Source of the DNA: Roseateles oligotrophus
GTDB lineage: Bacteria; Pseudomonadota; Gammaproteobacteria; Burkholderiales; Burkholderiaceae_C
Direction of reading: 5' to 3'
Length of the DNA stretch: 64,000 nucleotides
Assembly (NCBI RefSeq): GCF_014204525.1
Contig: NZ_JACHLP010000004.1
Location: forward strand, 62,001-126,000
A program made the position numbers and the translations under genes. Every line of letters begins with the position of its first letter. Positions within the stretch are counted from its first letter, which is position 1. The notes below the pieces were generated by a model. That model worked only from the letters and a program-made list of their open reading frames with translations. It made no database searches and was not told where the DNA came from. Shown piece by piece: positions 14,590 through 22,885 of this stretch.

Positions 14590-16068
14590 TCAGAAGCTGC
14601 CATCTCGCACAAGCCGGTCGCTGTGCAGATAAAGCCATGAACCATCGGCGCGCTGGCTACGGCTGACCGAGAGCAGCAGGCGCGAGCGCTCGCCCACCAC
14701 AAAGGGCAGCTCGCCCTGCAGGGTGACGCCGGCAAAGTCCAGGCGCGAGGCGCTGACGGCGATGGGGCCGGCGAAGCGGCAGGCGGTTGCTAACAGGCTG
14801 CTGCGGCTGATCGTGAGCCTGGCTTCGGGCCCCTCCAGCTGCACCTCCTGCATGCTCAGATGGGAGTCCTGCAGCTCGATCTGGCGGGCGCGCAGGCGCT
14901 CCAGCTTCAGGCCGCGGCAGCCGCGTATCTGCAGGCGCTCGAAGTCGCCGCTGAGCAGGCCGCCCGGTTGGCCCGCGCAATCCAGGGTTTGCGAGGGGCG
15001 GCTGCCGGTGTCGGCGGCAGGTGCGGCGGTGATTGCGGTGGCGGGTGCGGCGGCTTCGGGCGGCGCAGCGGGGTTCGCCAGTTGCAGCAGCAGCCAGTCG
15101 GTGACGCGCTCGGGGTGGCTGGCCATGGGGACATGGCCGGCCTCCTCGATCAGGGTCAGGCTGGCCTGGGGCAGGGCGGCTTGCAGGACCTGGGCGCTGC
15201 GCAGCGGGGCCACCCTGTCCTGGCCGCCCCAGAGCAGGGCCACGGGCAGGCGCAGCTCATGGAGGGCGGCGCCGAAGTCCTCGCCGATCAGGCCCAGGGC
15301 GGCATTCAGATTGGGAGTCTTGGCGAAGGCCAGGCCCCAGGCCTGCTCGTTGCGGGCCAGCCATCTGCTGGGGTCGGGCAGGCCGGCCACCTTTTCGAGC
15401 AGCGAGCTGCCCAGATTCTGCAAGCCCAGCGCAGGCTTCACCAGGGCGTCGGGCAGGGGCTCGCTCAGGCTCAGCCGGTCCAGGGCGCTGTGTTTGACAA
15501 AGGCGGTGCGTTGCAGGATGCCGGCCACATCGAGCAGGAGCAGCCGGCTGACATCGTCTGGAAAACTGGCCGCATAACGCAGTGCCACGGCGCCACCCAT
15601 GGAGTGGCCGACCAGGGTCAGGGGCCGGTCGCTGAGCATTGGCTTGATGCCGTGCAGCAGCTGGGCGTAGCGACTGGGTGTGAGCTTGCCCGTCACGCCC
15701 GCCGCCGAGGCGCCAAAGCCGGGCAGGTCCAGCAGGATGAGCCGGTAATGCGGCTCCAGGACGGGGATGAGGGGCAGCCAGTCGCGCAAGCCTTTTTGTC
15801 CGAGGCCGTGGATCAGCAGCAGCGGGCTGGCATCGGGCGGGCCGGCCTCGGCGACCAGGATGGGGCTGCGGAACTGGGGCTCCTTGATCTGGTAGACCCG
15901 CCAGTGGGCGGGCAGCCCGTGCTCGCTGGCGCTGAGGGCTTGCTTGCTGGGCGCGGCGGCTGTTGCGCCGCCTGGCCAGCCGATATCGGCCTGTGCCGTC
16001 GCCATGGCCATGGCCATGGCCAGCATGCCGCCCAGGCAGCGCGTCAGCATTCTTGTTCCCGCTTGCAT
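14590..16068 (-). CDS. Exported alpha/beta hydrolase with a C-terminal beta-repeat extension
   Basis: About 492 residues. A signal peptide (TRCLGGMLAMAMAMATAQA) is followed by an alpha/beta hydrolase fold: LLIHGLGQ oxyanion region, nucleophile elbow GHSMGG (Ser about 156), an acid in WGGQDRV and a histidine in EAGHVP. From about residue 345 an Ala/Pro linker leads to roughly 130 residues of short beta-type repeats (LQIRGCRGLKLERL, QIELQDSHLSMQEVQLEG, LTISRSSLLATACRF) resembling a right-handed beta-helix, uncommon on such hydrolases. Start uncertain: ATG at 16068 has GGGGA at good spacing; 16089 is also in frame. Probably periplasmic; substrate unknown. It faces cheZ tail-to-tail. Confidence 0.8.
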   Translation of the reverse strand: MQAGTRMLTRCLGGMLAMAMAMATAQADIGWPGGATAAAPSKQALSASEHGLPAHWRVYQIKEPQFRSPILVAEAGPPDASPLLLIHGLGQKGLRDWLPLIPVLEPHYRLILLDLPGFGASAAGVTGKLTPSRYAQLLHGIKPMLSDRPLTLVGHSMGGAVALRYAASFPDDVSRLLLLDVAGILQRTAFVKHSALDRLSLSEPLPDALVKPALGLQNLGSSLLEKVAGLPDPSRWLARNEQAWGLAFAKTPNLNAALGLIGEDFGAALHELRLPVALLWGGQDRVAPLRSAQVLQAALPQASLTLIEEAGHVPMASHPERVTDWLLLQLANPAAPPEAAAPATAITAAPAADTGSRPSQTLDCAGQPGGLLSGDFERLQIRGCRGLKLERLRARQIELQDSHLSMQEVQLEGPEARLTISRSSLLATACRFAGPIAVSASRLDFAGVTLQGELPFVVGERSRLLLSVSRSQRADGSWLYLHSDRLVRDGSF

Positions 16069-16222
16069 CTCCGTCCCCACTCTTCTCATTTCCCTGGGCT
16101 CGGATTATTGATGCCAGGCCGGGATCACCGCGCGTTTTCGGGCCCTTATCCGGCTTAAGTTTTCCCGGCGGCCGCGAACAATGGCGCTACGAGCTTTCCA
16201 GGCTCGTCTCAACACTTTCGCC

Positions 16223-17410
16223 ATGGCCGACCAAGACGCACAGGACAGAAATTTACCGGCCTCGCCCAAGAAGATCGAACGGTCTCGGGCCGAGGGCCAG
16301 CTGCCGCGTTCGCGTGATCTGGCGCATTTCGCCATGATGGTGGCGGGCGGCCTGATCCTCAGCATCGGCGGGCCGCGCATCGTGGACACGCTCAAGCAGA
16401 TGCTGATCCATGCCCTGCATTTCGACGCCCAGATGCTGGCGCGCTCCGGCTTCATGGGCGAGCGCCTCGGCGAGCTGACCCTGAGTTTCCTGCTGGTCGT
16501 GCTGCCGATTGTGTTGGTGCTGAGCGCGGTCGCGGTCGCCAGCAATATCGCCTCCGGCGGCTGGAACTGGACGATGAAGCCGCTGGCACCCAAGTTCTCC
16601 CACCTCTACCCGCTGAGCGGCCTGGGCCGCATGTTCAGCGGCCAGGGCCTGGGCCAGGCGCTCAAGGCCGTGGCCCTGGCCCTGGTGCTGGGCATCGTCG
16701 GTGCCATGGTCTTGAAGGACCGTTTGGCGGCCTATGTGGGCATCATGTCCGTGCCCTTGCCGGCGGCGCTCAGCTATGCCGGCCAGCAACTGATGGGGGG
16801 CTTGGGCCTGCTGGCCATCGCCCTGGCCTTGTTCGCCGTGATCGACCTGCCGCTGCAGCAGCAGCTGTATATGCGCCGCATGCGCATGACGCGTGAAGAG
16901 GTCAAGCAGGAGATGAAGGAGAACGAGGGCAATATGGAGATGAAGGGCCGCATGCGCGCCAAGATGCGCGAGATGGCCAAGCGCCGCATGCTGGCCGCCG
17001 TGCCCACGGCCGATCTGGTGGTGATGAACCCGACCCACTACGCCGTCGCCCTCAAGTACGACGACAAAAGCATGGCCGCCCCCAAGGTGGTGGCCAAGGG
17101 CGCCGATCTGTTGGCGATGAAGATCCGCGATCTGGCCAAGGACGCCAAGGTGCCGGTGCTGCAGTCGCCGGTGCTGGCCCGTGCCCTTTATGCCCATGCC
17201 GAGGTGGATCGCGAGATCCCCGCCGTGCTGTTTGGCGCCGTGGCCCAGGTGCTGGCCTATGTCTACCAGCTCAAGCAGGCCATGGTCATGCGCAGTGCCG
17301 CGCCCGAGCAACCCGATCCGCTCGTGCCGCCTGAGCTGGACCCGCACAACAAGCCCGGTTGGCGCCCCGCCGACCTGGACGCAGAAGATGAGTTTGGAGC
17401 CAAGGCATGA
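16223..17410 (+). CDS. flhB: Flagellar type III export protein FlhB
   Basis: 395 residues. FlhB sits in the export gate and switches substrate class from rod/hook to filament. After a basic N-terminus (NLPASPKKIERSRAEGQLPR) come four membrane helices, then a cytoplasmic domain with the self-cleavage motif NPTH, Asn269-Pro270, the same numbering as in Salmonella. I chose the ATG at 16223 because the protein then begins MADQDAQD, as family members do; 14 more in-frame codons lie upstream. The stop overlaps the flhA start (ATGA). First gene of flhB-flhA-flhF-flhG-fliA, expected to be an FlhDC-dependent early unit. Confidence 0.97.
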   Translation: MADQDAQDRNLPASPKKIERSRAEGQLPRSRDLAHFAMMVAGGLILSIGGPRIVDTLKQMLIHALHFDAQMLARSGFMGERLGELTLSFLLVVLPIVLVLSAVAVASNIASGGWNWTMKPLAPKFSHLYPLSGLGRMFSGQGLGQALKAVALALVLGIVGAMVLKDRLAAYVGIMSVPLPAALSYAGQQLMGGLGLLAIALALFAVIDLPLQQQLYMRRMRMTREEVKQEMKENEGNMEMKGRMRAKMREMAKRRMLAAVPTADLVVMNPTHYAVALKYDDKSMAAPKVVAKGADLLAMKIRDLAKDAKVPVLQSPVLARALYAHAEVDREIPAVLFGAVAQVLAYVYQLKQAMVMRSAAPEQPDPLVPPELDPHNKPGWRPADLDAEDEFGAKA

Positions 17411-19515
17411 ATGAGTTGAGCGCTCGCCTGCAAGCCCTGCTGGGCCCGCGCGCCGCGGTGCTGAGCGCGCTGGGCGCGCCGCTGGCCGTGATCCTGATCC
17501 TGGCCATGATGGTGCTGCCGCTGCCGCCTTTTGCGCTGGACCTGATGTTCACCTTCAATATCGCCATGGCGGTGATGGTGATGATGGTGGCGGCCAATAT
17601 GGTCAAGCCGCTGGACTTCGCGGCCTTCCCGGCCGTGCTGCTGCTGACCACCTTGCTGCGGCTCTCGCTCAATGTGGCTTCCACCCGCGTCGTGCTGCTG
17701 GAGGGCCATACCGGTACGGGCGCGGCGGGCAAGGTGATCGAGTCCTTTGGCCACTTCCTGATCGGCGGCAACTTCGCCGTCGGCCTGATCGTCTTCGCCA
17801 TCCTGGTGGTGATCAACTTCATCGTCGTGACCAAGGGCGCGGAGCGCATCGCCGAGGTCGGCGCACGCTTCACCCTGGACGCCATGCCCGGCAAGCAGAT
17901 GGCGGTGGACGCCGACCTGAACGCCGGCCTGATCGACGAGAAAGAGGCCAAGCGTCGCCGCGCCGAACTGGGCGACGAGGCCGACTTCTTCGGCTCCATG
18001 GACGGTGCCAGCAAGTTTGTGCGCGGCGACGCGGTGGCCGGCATCCTGATCCTGTTCATCAATATCGTCGGCGGCTTCATCATCGGCATGGTGCAGCACG
18101 GCCTGTCGGCCGGCCAGGCGGCGGACTCCTACATCCTCCTGGCCGTGGGCGACGCCTTGGTGGCCCAGGTGCCGGCCCTGCTGATCTCGGTGGCGGCGGC
18201 CATGGTGGTGTCGCGCGTGGGCACGGACAAGGACATCGGCAGCCAGATCGGCAAGCAGGTGTTTGGCTCGGCCAAGTCCCTGGCCATCACGGCCGGCGTG
18301 ATCGGCCTGCTGGGCCTGATCCCCGGCATGCCGCACCTGGTTTTTTTGCTGATCGCCGGCGGCCTGGGCTATCTGGCCTGGTGGCTGCGGACCAAGCAGC
18401 AAAGACAGGCGCTCGAAGAACGCAGCGCTCAAGCCAGCCCGGCCAGCGCCGCGCCCGAGCCTAACGCCGAGGCCAGCTGGGACGATTTGGTGCCGGTCGA
18501 CACCCTGGGCCTGGAGGTGGGCTACCGCCTGATCGCCCTGGTGGACAAGACGCGCGAGGGCGATCTGCTCAGCCGCATCAAGGGCGTGCGGCGCAAGTTC
18601 GCGCAGGAGGTGGGCTTTCTGCCGCCCTCGGTCCATATCCGCGACAACCTGGAGCTGCGGCCCAGCCAGTACCGGCTGTCGCTGCGCGGCGCGGTGATCG
18701 GTGAGGCCGAGGCCTTCCCCGGCATGTGGCTGGCCATCAACCCCGGCGGTGCCACCCAGAAATTGCTGGGCACGACCACCACCGACCCCGCTTTCGGCCT
18801 GCCCGCGGTCTGGATTGACGACCGCCAGAAGGAAATGGCGCAAATGGCCGGATTTACCGTGGTTGATTGCTCGACCGTGATTGCCACCCATCTTTCACAC
18901 TTGATGCAGGTCCACGCAGCCAAGTTGCTGGGCCGTCAGGAGACCCAGGCGCTGGTCGAACACCTGACCAAGCAAGCGCCTCAACTGATCGAAGACGTGA
19001 TTCCCAAAATGCTCGGCATCGCCTCATTGCAAAAAGTCCTGCAGCTGCTGCTGGAAGAGGGTGTGCACATCCGCGATATGCGCTCCATCGTCGAGAGCGT
19101 GGCCGAGAACGCCGGTATCACCGCCGTTGCTAACGATCCAGCCGAGCTGGCCCGCCGCATCCGCGTCCACATCGCCCCGGCCATCGTGCAGCAGATCTAC
19201 GGGCCCGTGAAAGAGCTGGACGTGATCGCGCTGGAGCCCGAGCTGGAGCGTCTGGTCACCCAGGCCCTCAATTCCCCCCATGGCGCCGCCCTGGACCCCG
19301 GTGTCGCCGACACCCTGGCCCGCAGCGCCGCCGAGACCGCCCAGGCCCAGGAAGACCGCGGCGTGCCCGCCTGCCTGCTGGTGCCCGACCTGATCCGCGC
19401 CCCCATGGCCCGCCTGCTGCGCCGCGCCGCACCGCGTCTGAAGGTGCTGGGCCATAGCGAAATTCCTGAAACCCATTCCATCCGCATCGGTTCCATCATT
19501 GGGGGTACAGCATGA
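17407..19515 (+). CDS. flhA: Flagellar export gate protein FlhA
   Basis: 702 residues, typical length. About eight membrane helices in the first 340 residues contain the FHIPEP-family signature region (LLTTLLRLSLNVASTRVVLL, GGNFAVGLIVFAILVVINF, RVAEVGARFTLDAMPGKQ-like segment near 150). A cytoplasmic domain (about 360-702) binds chaperone-substrate complexes. The ATG overlaps the flhB stop and its own stop overlaps the flhF start, so flhB-flhA-flhF are translationally coupled. Confidence 0.97.
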   Translation: MNELSARLQALLGPRAAVLSALGAPLAVILILAMMVLPLPPFALDLMFTFNIAMAVMVMMVAANMVKPLDFAAFPAVLLLTTLLRLSLNVASTRVVLLEGHTGTGAAGKVIESFGHFLIGGNFAVGLIVFAILVVINFIVVTKGAERIAEVGARFTLDAMPGKQMAVDADLNAGLIDEKEAKRRRAELGDEADFFGSMDGASKFVRGDAVAGILILFINIVGGFIIGMVQHGLSAGQAADSYILLAVGDALVAQVPALLISVAAAMVVSRVGTDKDIGSQIGKQVFGSAKSLAITAGVIGLLGLIPGMPHLVFLLIAGGLGYLAWWLRTKQQRQALEERSAQASPASAAPEPNAEASWDDLVPVDTLGLEVGYRLIALVDKTREGDLLSRIKGVRRKFAQEVGFLPPSVHIRDNLELRPSQYRLSLRGAVIGEAEAFPGMWLAINPGGATQKLLGTTTTDPAFGLPAVWIDDRQKEMAQMAGFTVVDCSTVIATHLSHLMQVHAAKLLGRQETQALVEHLTKQAPQLIEDVIPKMLGIASLQKVLQLLLEEGVHIRDMRSIVESVAENAGITAVANDPAELARRIRVHIAPAIVQQIYGPVKELDVIALEPELERLVTQALNSPHGAALDPGVADTLARSAAETAQAQEDRGVPACLLVPDLIRAPMARLLRRAAPRLKVLGHSEIPETHSIRIGSIIGGTA

Positions 19516-21227
19516 ACGTCAAACGCTTTACCGCGAGGAACTCCCGCGAAGCCATGGCACTCGTGCGCCGGGCCTTTGGTGACGACGCCGTCGTGCTGTC
19601 CAACAAGCCCTGTGCCGAAGGCGTGGAGGTCTTGGCCATGGCGCCGGAAGGCATGTCGCAGATCGAACGCGTGGCGGCCACGGCCCCGCGCGTCAGTTCG
19701 CCCGGCCGCGTGCAGGCCCGCCCCGTCGGCGCACCGAACACGGCCCAGGCCGCGGCACAGCCCAGCGCCGCCGCGCGCAGCTTTGCCGCCCGCACCGGCC
19801 AGCAGGCAAGCCCGCGCGCCGAGCCCAGCTTTGGCTATACAGACCCCGCGGCCGAGGTGGGTGCCGACGTCGAAACCCTGGCCATGAGCACCTTGTCCTT
19901 CCAGGACTATGTGCGCGAGCGCGTGCTCAAGCGCCGCCAGGCCGAGCTGGACGGTCTGCCCGACCCGGTCGCCAGCCTGGCCGCCGAGCCCCAGGCCGAA
20001 CTGCCCGCCGGCACCAGCTCGCTGGCCGCCGCCCGCCAGCAGCGTGCCCAGGCCGCCATGGCCGCCATGCAGCCACGCCGTGCCGAAGCGCCGGCCCCGG
20101 CAGCGGTGGCCCCGGCCCGCCGCAGCCCGCCGGTGCTGCGCGACGAGATCCGCATGCCCGCCGCTGCTGCCGGCCGCGAGCTGCCCGGCTTGAGTCAGTT
20201 TGGCGAGTTTGGCGACTTGCCCGATCTGCCCGGCCGCGGCCGCCGCGACCAGCAAGACATGATGAACGAGCTGCGCTCCATGAAGGGTTTGATCGAGGAA
20301 CGCTTCGGCGCCCTGGCCTTTATGGAAAAGCTGCAGCGCCAGCCCACCCAGGCCCGGCTGACGCAGAAGATGCTGGAGGTCGGCTTCTCGCCCGCCCTGG
20401 TGCGCAAGCTGGTGGAAGGCTGCCCGAACGAGTTCAAGGGCGCGGGCGCCCCCAAGGGCGAGGCGCAGGACGAGACGGTCTGGGCCGCCCAGGTGCTGTC
20501 GCGCAATCTGCTGACCGATGAGCGTTCGCCGGCGCTGGAAGACCAAGGCGGTGTGTTCGCCCTGATCGGCTCCACCGGCGTGGGCAAGACCACCACCACC
20601 GCCAAGCTGGCTGCCGCTTTCGCAACCCGTTATGGCGCCGCCAATCTGGGCCTGATCACGCTGGACGCCTACCGGGTCGGCGCCCACGAGCAGCTGCGTG
20701 CCTACGGCCGCATCCTCGGCGTGCCGGTGCACACCGCGCATGACCGCGCTTCGCTGGAGGACCTGCTGGAACTGCTGTCGGGCAAGAAGATGGTCTTGAT
20801 CGACACCGCCGGCATGGCCCAGCGCGACACCCGCACCACCGAGTTGCTGGACATGCTGGCCCATGCCAGCGTGCGCAAAATCCTGGTCGTCAATGCGGCC
20901 CAGCAGGGCGAGACCATCGAAGACGTGGTCAACGCCTGGCGCGCCCATGAATGCCATGGCCTGGTGCTGTCCAAGATCGACGAGGCCGTCAAGCTGGCCC
21001 CGGCCCTGGACACCTTGATCCGCCACAAGCTCAAGGTGCTGGGCGTGGCCAATGGCCAGCGCGTGCCGGAAGACTGGCACCGCCTATCAAGCCAGGCCCT
21101 GGTGCAGCGCGCCCTGCGCAGCACGGCCGGTGGCGCCTGGCGCATGGACAGCGCCGATGTGAACCTGATCTTTGCCGGAAGCCCCGCGCTGGCTTCCGCA
21201 CACCCTGCGGCCATGGGCACGCACTGA
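19512..21227 (+). CDS. flhF: Flagellar GTPase FlhF
   Basis: 571 residues. FlhF is an SRP-type GTPase that sets flagellar position and number. The N-terminal B domain (MNVKRFTARNSREAMALV) is followed by a long Ala/Pro-rich linker (about 60-240), then the N and G domains with P-loop GSTGVGKT (353-360), TLDAYRVGAHEQLRAYG, LIDTAGMAQRDTR and LSKIDEA. It is longer than many homologues because of the linker. Coupled to flhA by an ATGA overlap. Presence of FlhF suggests polar flagellation. Confidence 0.96.
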   Translation: MNVKRFTARNSREAMALVRRAFGDDAVVLSNKPCAEGVEVLAMAPEGMSQIERVAATAPRVSSPGRVQARPVGAPNTAQAAAQPSAAARSFAARTGQQASPRAEPSFGYTDPAAEVGADVETLAMSTLSFQDYVRERVLKRRQAELDGLPDPVASLAAEPQAELPAGTSSLAAARQQRAQAAMAAMQPRRAEAPAPAAVAPARRSPPVLRDEIRMPAAAAGRELPGLSQFGEFGDLPDLPGRGRRDQQDMMNELRSMKGLIEERFGALAFMEKLQRQPTQARLTQKMLEVGFSPALVRKLVEGCPNEFKGAGAPKGEAQDETVWAAQVLSRNLLTDERSPALEDQGGVFALIGSTGVGKTTTTAKLAAAFATRYGAANLGLITLDAYRVGAHEQLRAYGRILGVPVHTAHDRASLEDLLELLSGKKMVLIDTAGMAQRDTRTTELLDMLAHASVRKILVVNAAQQGETIEDVVNAWRAHECHGLVLSKIDEAVKLAPALDTLIRHKLKVLGVANGQRVPEDWHRLSSQALVQRALRSTAGGAWRMDSADVNLIFAGSPALASAHPAAMGTH

Positions 21228-21260
21228 GCCCCAGAAAAAGAAACCGACACGGACCCCATC

Positions 21261-22094
21261 ATGATGCGCGACGTCACTCCCCACACCCTCGCACCGCAAG
21301 ACCAGGCCCATGGGCTGCGCCGGCTCTTCGCCAGTTCGCGGGTGCGCTTCATCCCCGTGGTCAGCAACCCCCATGTGCTGGGCGGTGGCGTGCTGCTGGA
21401 AGGCCTGTGCGCGGCCTTTGCCGAGCTGGGCCTGCACACCCTGGTGGTGGACGCCGGCGAAACGGCGCCCCAGCCCTCCGAGCTGGCCTCGGTCGACCTG
21501 GGCTCCTGCATCGAGCGCCTGTCCAAGGACGTCTCCTATCTGGCCGCCCGCGGCCTGCCCATGCGCTATATCAATGCCAATGGCTCGGCCGCCCAATTCC
21601 TGGAGGTGGTGAGCGATGCCGCCCCGCAAGCCGATGTGGTGCTGCTGCATGCCAGCGCCGCCGAGCTGGCCCGGGTCGTGGCCTTGCGCGAGGTGCGCCC
21701 CGTGCTGCTGGCCGACACCGATTCGCAGAGCGTCACCCACGCCTATGCCGGCATGAAGTGGCTGGCCAACCGCGCCGGCCTGATGGTCTACAGCTTGCTG
21801 ATGGCCTGCTCGCCGCAGCTGCGCCTGTCGGACCGCATTGCCGAACAGATGAGCAACTGCGCCGATGGTTTTTTGGGCGCCGTGCTGCGCGACTGGGCCT
21901 GCCTGGACCCCAAGACCCCGCCCACCGCGCCGGTGTCCGCCGAAATCCGCCATCTGGCGCGCGAGTTGCTGATGGCCGCGCCCCCCGGAGCGGCGCTGGA
22001 AGCCTCGGTCAATGCCAGCCCGCTGCGTCCGCCTGTGCGGACCGAAAACACGCGCCTGGCCGCTGCCCGTGCCTCCCTCGCCGCCACTCTTTGA
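21261..22094 (+). CDS. FlhG/MinD-like protein lacking the Walker A motif
   Basis: 277 residues in the place of flhG between flhF and fliA. The Rossmann-like pattern of the MinD/ParA fold is visible (RFIPVVSNPHVLGGGVLLEGL, HTLVVDAG, ADVVLLHASAAEL). However, the deviant Walker A (KGGVGKT) is replaced by NPHVLGGG at residues 36-43, with no lysine, so ATP hydrolysis is unlikely. Canonical FlhG is an ATPase that stimulates FlhF and limits flagellar number; this one could still bind FlhF or be structural. The ATG at 21261 follows flhF by 33 bases; a second ATG is at 21264. Assignment as FlhG-like rests on synteny and fold pattern. Confidence 0.75.
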   Translation: MMRDVTPHTLAPQDQAHGLRRLFASSRVRFIPVVSNPHVLGGGVLLEGLCAAFAELGLHTLVVDAGETAPQPSELASVDLGSCIERLSKDVSYLAARGLPMRYINANGSAAQFLEVVSDAAPQADVVLLHASAAELARVVALREVRPVLLADTDSQSVTHAYAGMKWLANRAGLMVYSLLMACSPQLRLSDRIAEQMSNCADGFLGAVLRDWACLDPKTPPTAPVSAEIRHLARELLMAAPPGAALEASVNASPLRPPVRTENTRLAAARASLAATL

Positions 22095-22113
22095 AAAGCC
22101 GCAGGAGCTGATG

Positions 22114-22827
22114 ATGTATACCGCCAAAGGCCGCCTCGATAACTCCTCGCTGATCAAGCAATACAGCCCCCTGGTGCGCCGCTTGGCGCATCAGATGATC
22201 GCCAAGCTGCCCGCCAATATCGAGATCGACGACCTGATCCAGGTCGGCCTGATCGGCCTCACCGATGCGCTCTCGCGCTTCGACGTGGGGCAGGGCGTGC
22301 AGTTTGAAACCTTTGCCACCCAGCGCATCCGCGGCGCCATGTTGGACGAGCTGCGCGGCGGCGACTGGATGAGCCGCGGCACCCGCCGCCAGCAGCGCGA
22401 TATCGAAAGCGCCGTGCGCAAGCTGGAGCAAAAGCTGGGCCGTGCGCCGCAGGAAAGCGAGATCGCCGCCGAGATGGGCATCGCCCTGGCCGAGTACCAG
22501 GACTTGCTGGGCAAGGTGCGGGGCACCCAGCTGGTGTATCTGGAAGATATGTCGGGCGACGAGGGCGATGAGGACTATCTGGATCGCCATGTGGCCGATC
22601 ACAGCAATAACCCCATGCTCAAGCTGCAGGACCATCGCATGCGCGAGGCCTTGGTGGCCGCCATCAAGAACCTGCCCGAGCGCGAGCAGTTCATGATGAG
22701 CATGTATTACGAGCACGATATGAATCTGAAAGAGATCGCGGTCGTGCTCAAGGTCACCGAATCGCGGGTCTGCCAGCTGCACAGCCAGGCGATTGCGCGG
22801 CTGCGGGTCAAGTTGCGGGATTGGTGA
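22114..22827 (+). CDS. fliA: Flagellar sigma factor FliA (sigma-28)
   Basis: 237 residues. FliA directs RNA polymerase to late flagellar promoters, several of which are recognisable in this window. Regions 2 (LIKQYSPLVRRLAHQMIAKLP, DLIQVGLIGLTDALSRFD, FETFATQRIRGAMLDELR), 3 and 4 (LPEREQFMMSMYY, NLKEIAVVLKVTESRVCQLHSQAI) are intact. AGGAG lies 6 bases before the ATG at 22114 and 3 before the one at 22111, so I prefer 22114. It ends the flhBAFG-fliA unit. FlgM (51279-51608) is its anti-sigma factor. Confidence 0.97.
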   Translation: MYTAKGRLDNSSLIKQYSPLVRRLAHQMIAKLPANIEIDDLIQVGLIGLTDALSRFDVGQGVQFETFATQRIRGAMLDELRGGDWMSRGTRRQQRDIESAVRKLEQKLGRAPQESEIAAEMGIALAEYQDLLGKVRGTQLVYLEDMSGDEGDEDYLDRHVADHSNNPMLKLQDHRMREALVAAIKNLPEREQFMMSMYYEHDMNLKEIAVVLKVTESRVCQLHSQAIARLRVKLRDW

Positions 22828-22849
22828 GGAGCCGCGCATCGGCGGCTCC
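22828..22849. terminator. Hairpin between convergent fliA and TonB-receptor genes
   Basis: An 8-bp stem (GGAGCCGC, 22828-22835, complement 22842-22849) directly after the fliA stop. There is no T-run on either side, so terminator function is uncertain. Confidence 0.4.
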
Positions 22850-22885
22850 TGCCCGAGGCTTGACCAGCTCGAAGGCTGCGGGCGG

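Noticed and set aside
16155-16181. TTAAGTTT-N11-GCGAACAA upstream of flhB as a sigma-28 promoter
   Set aside because: The -10 is weak and flhB is expected to be an early, FlhDC-dependent gene; similarity is likely chance.
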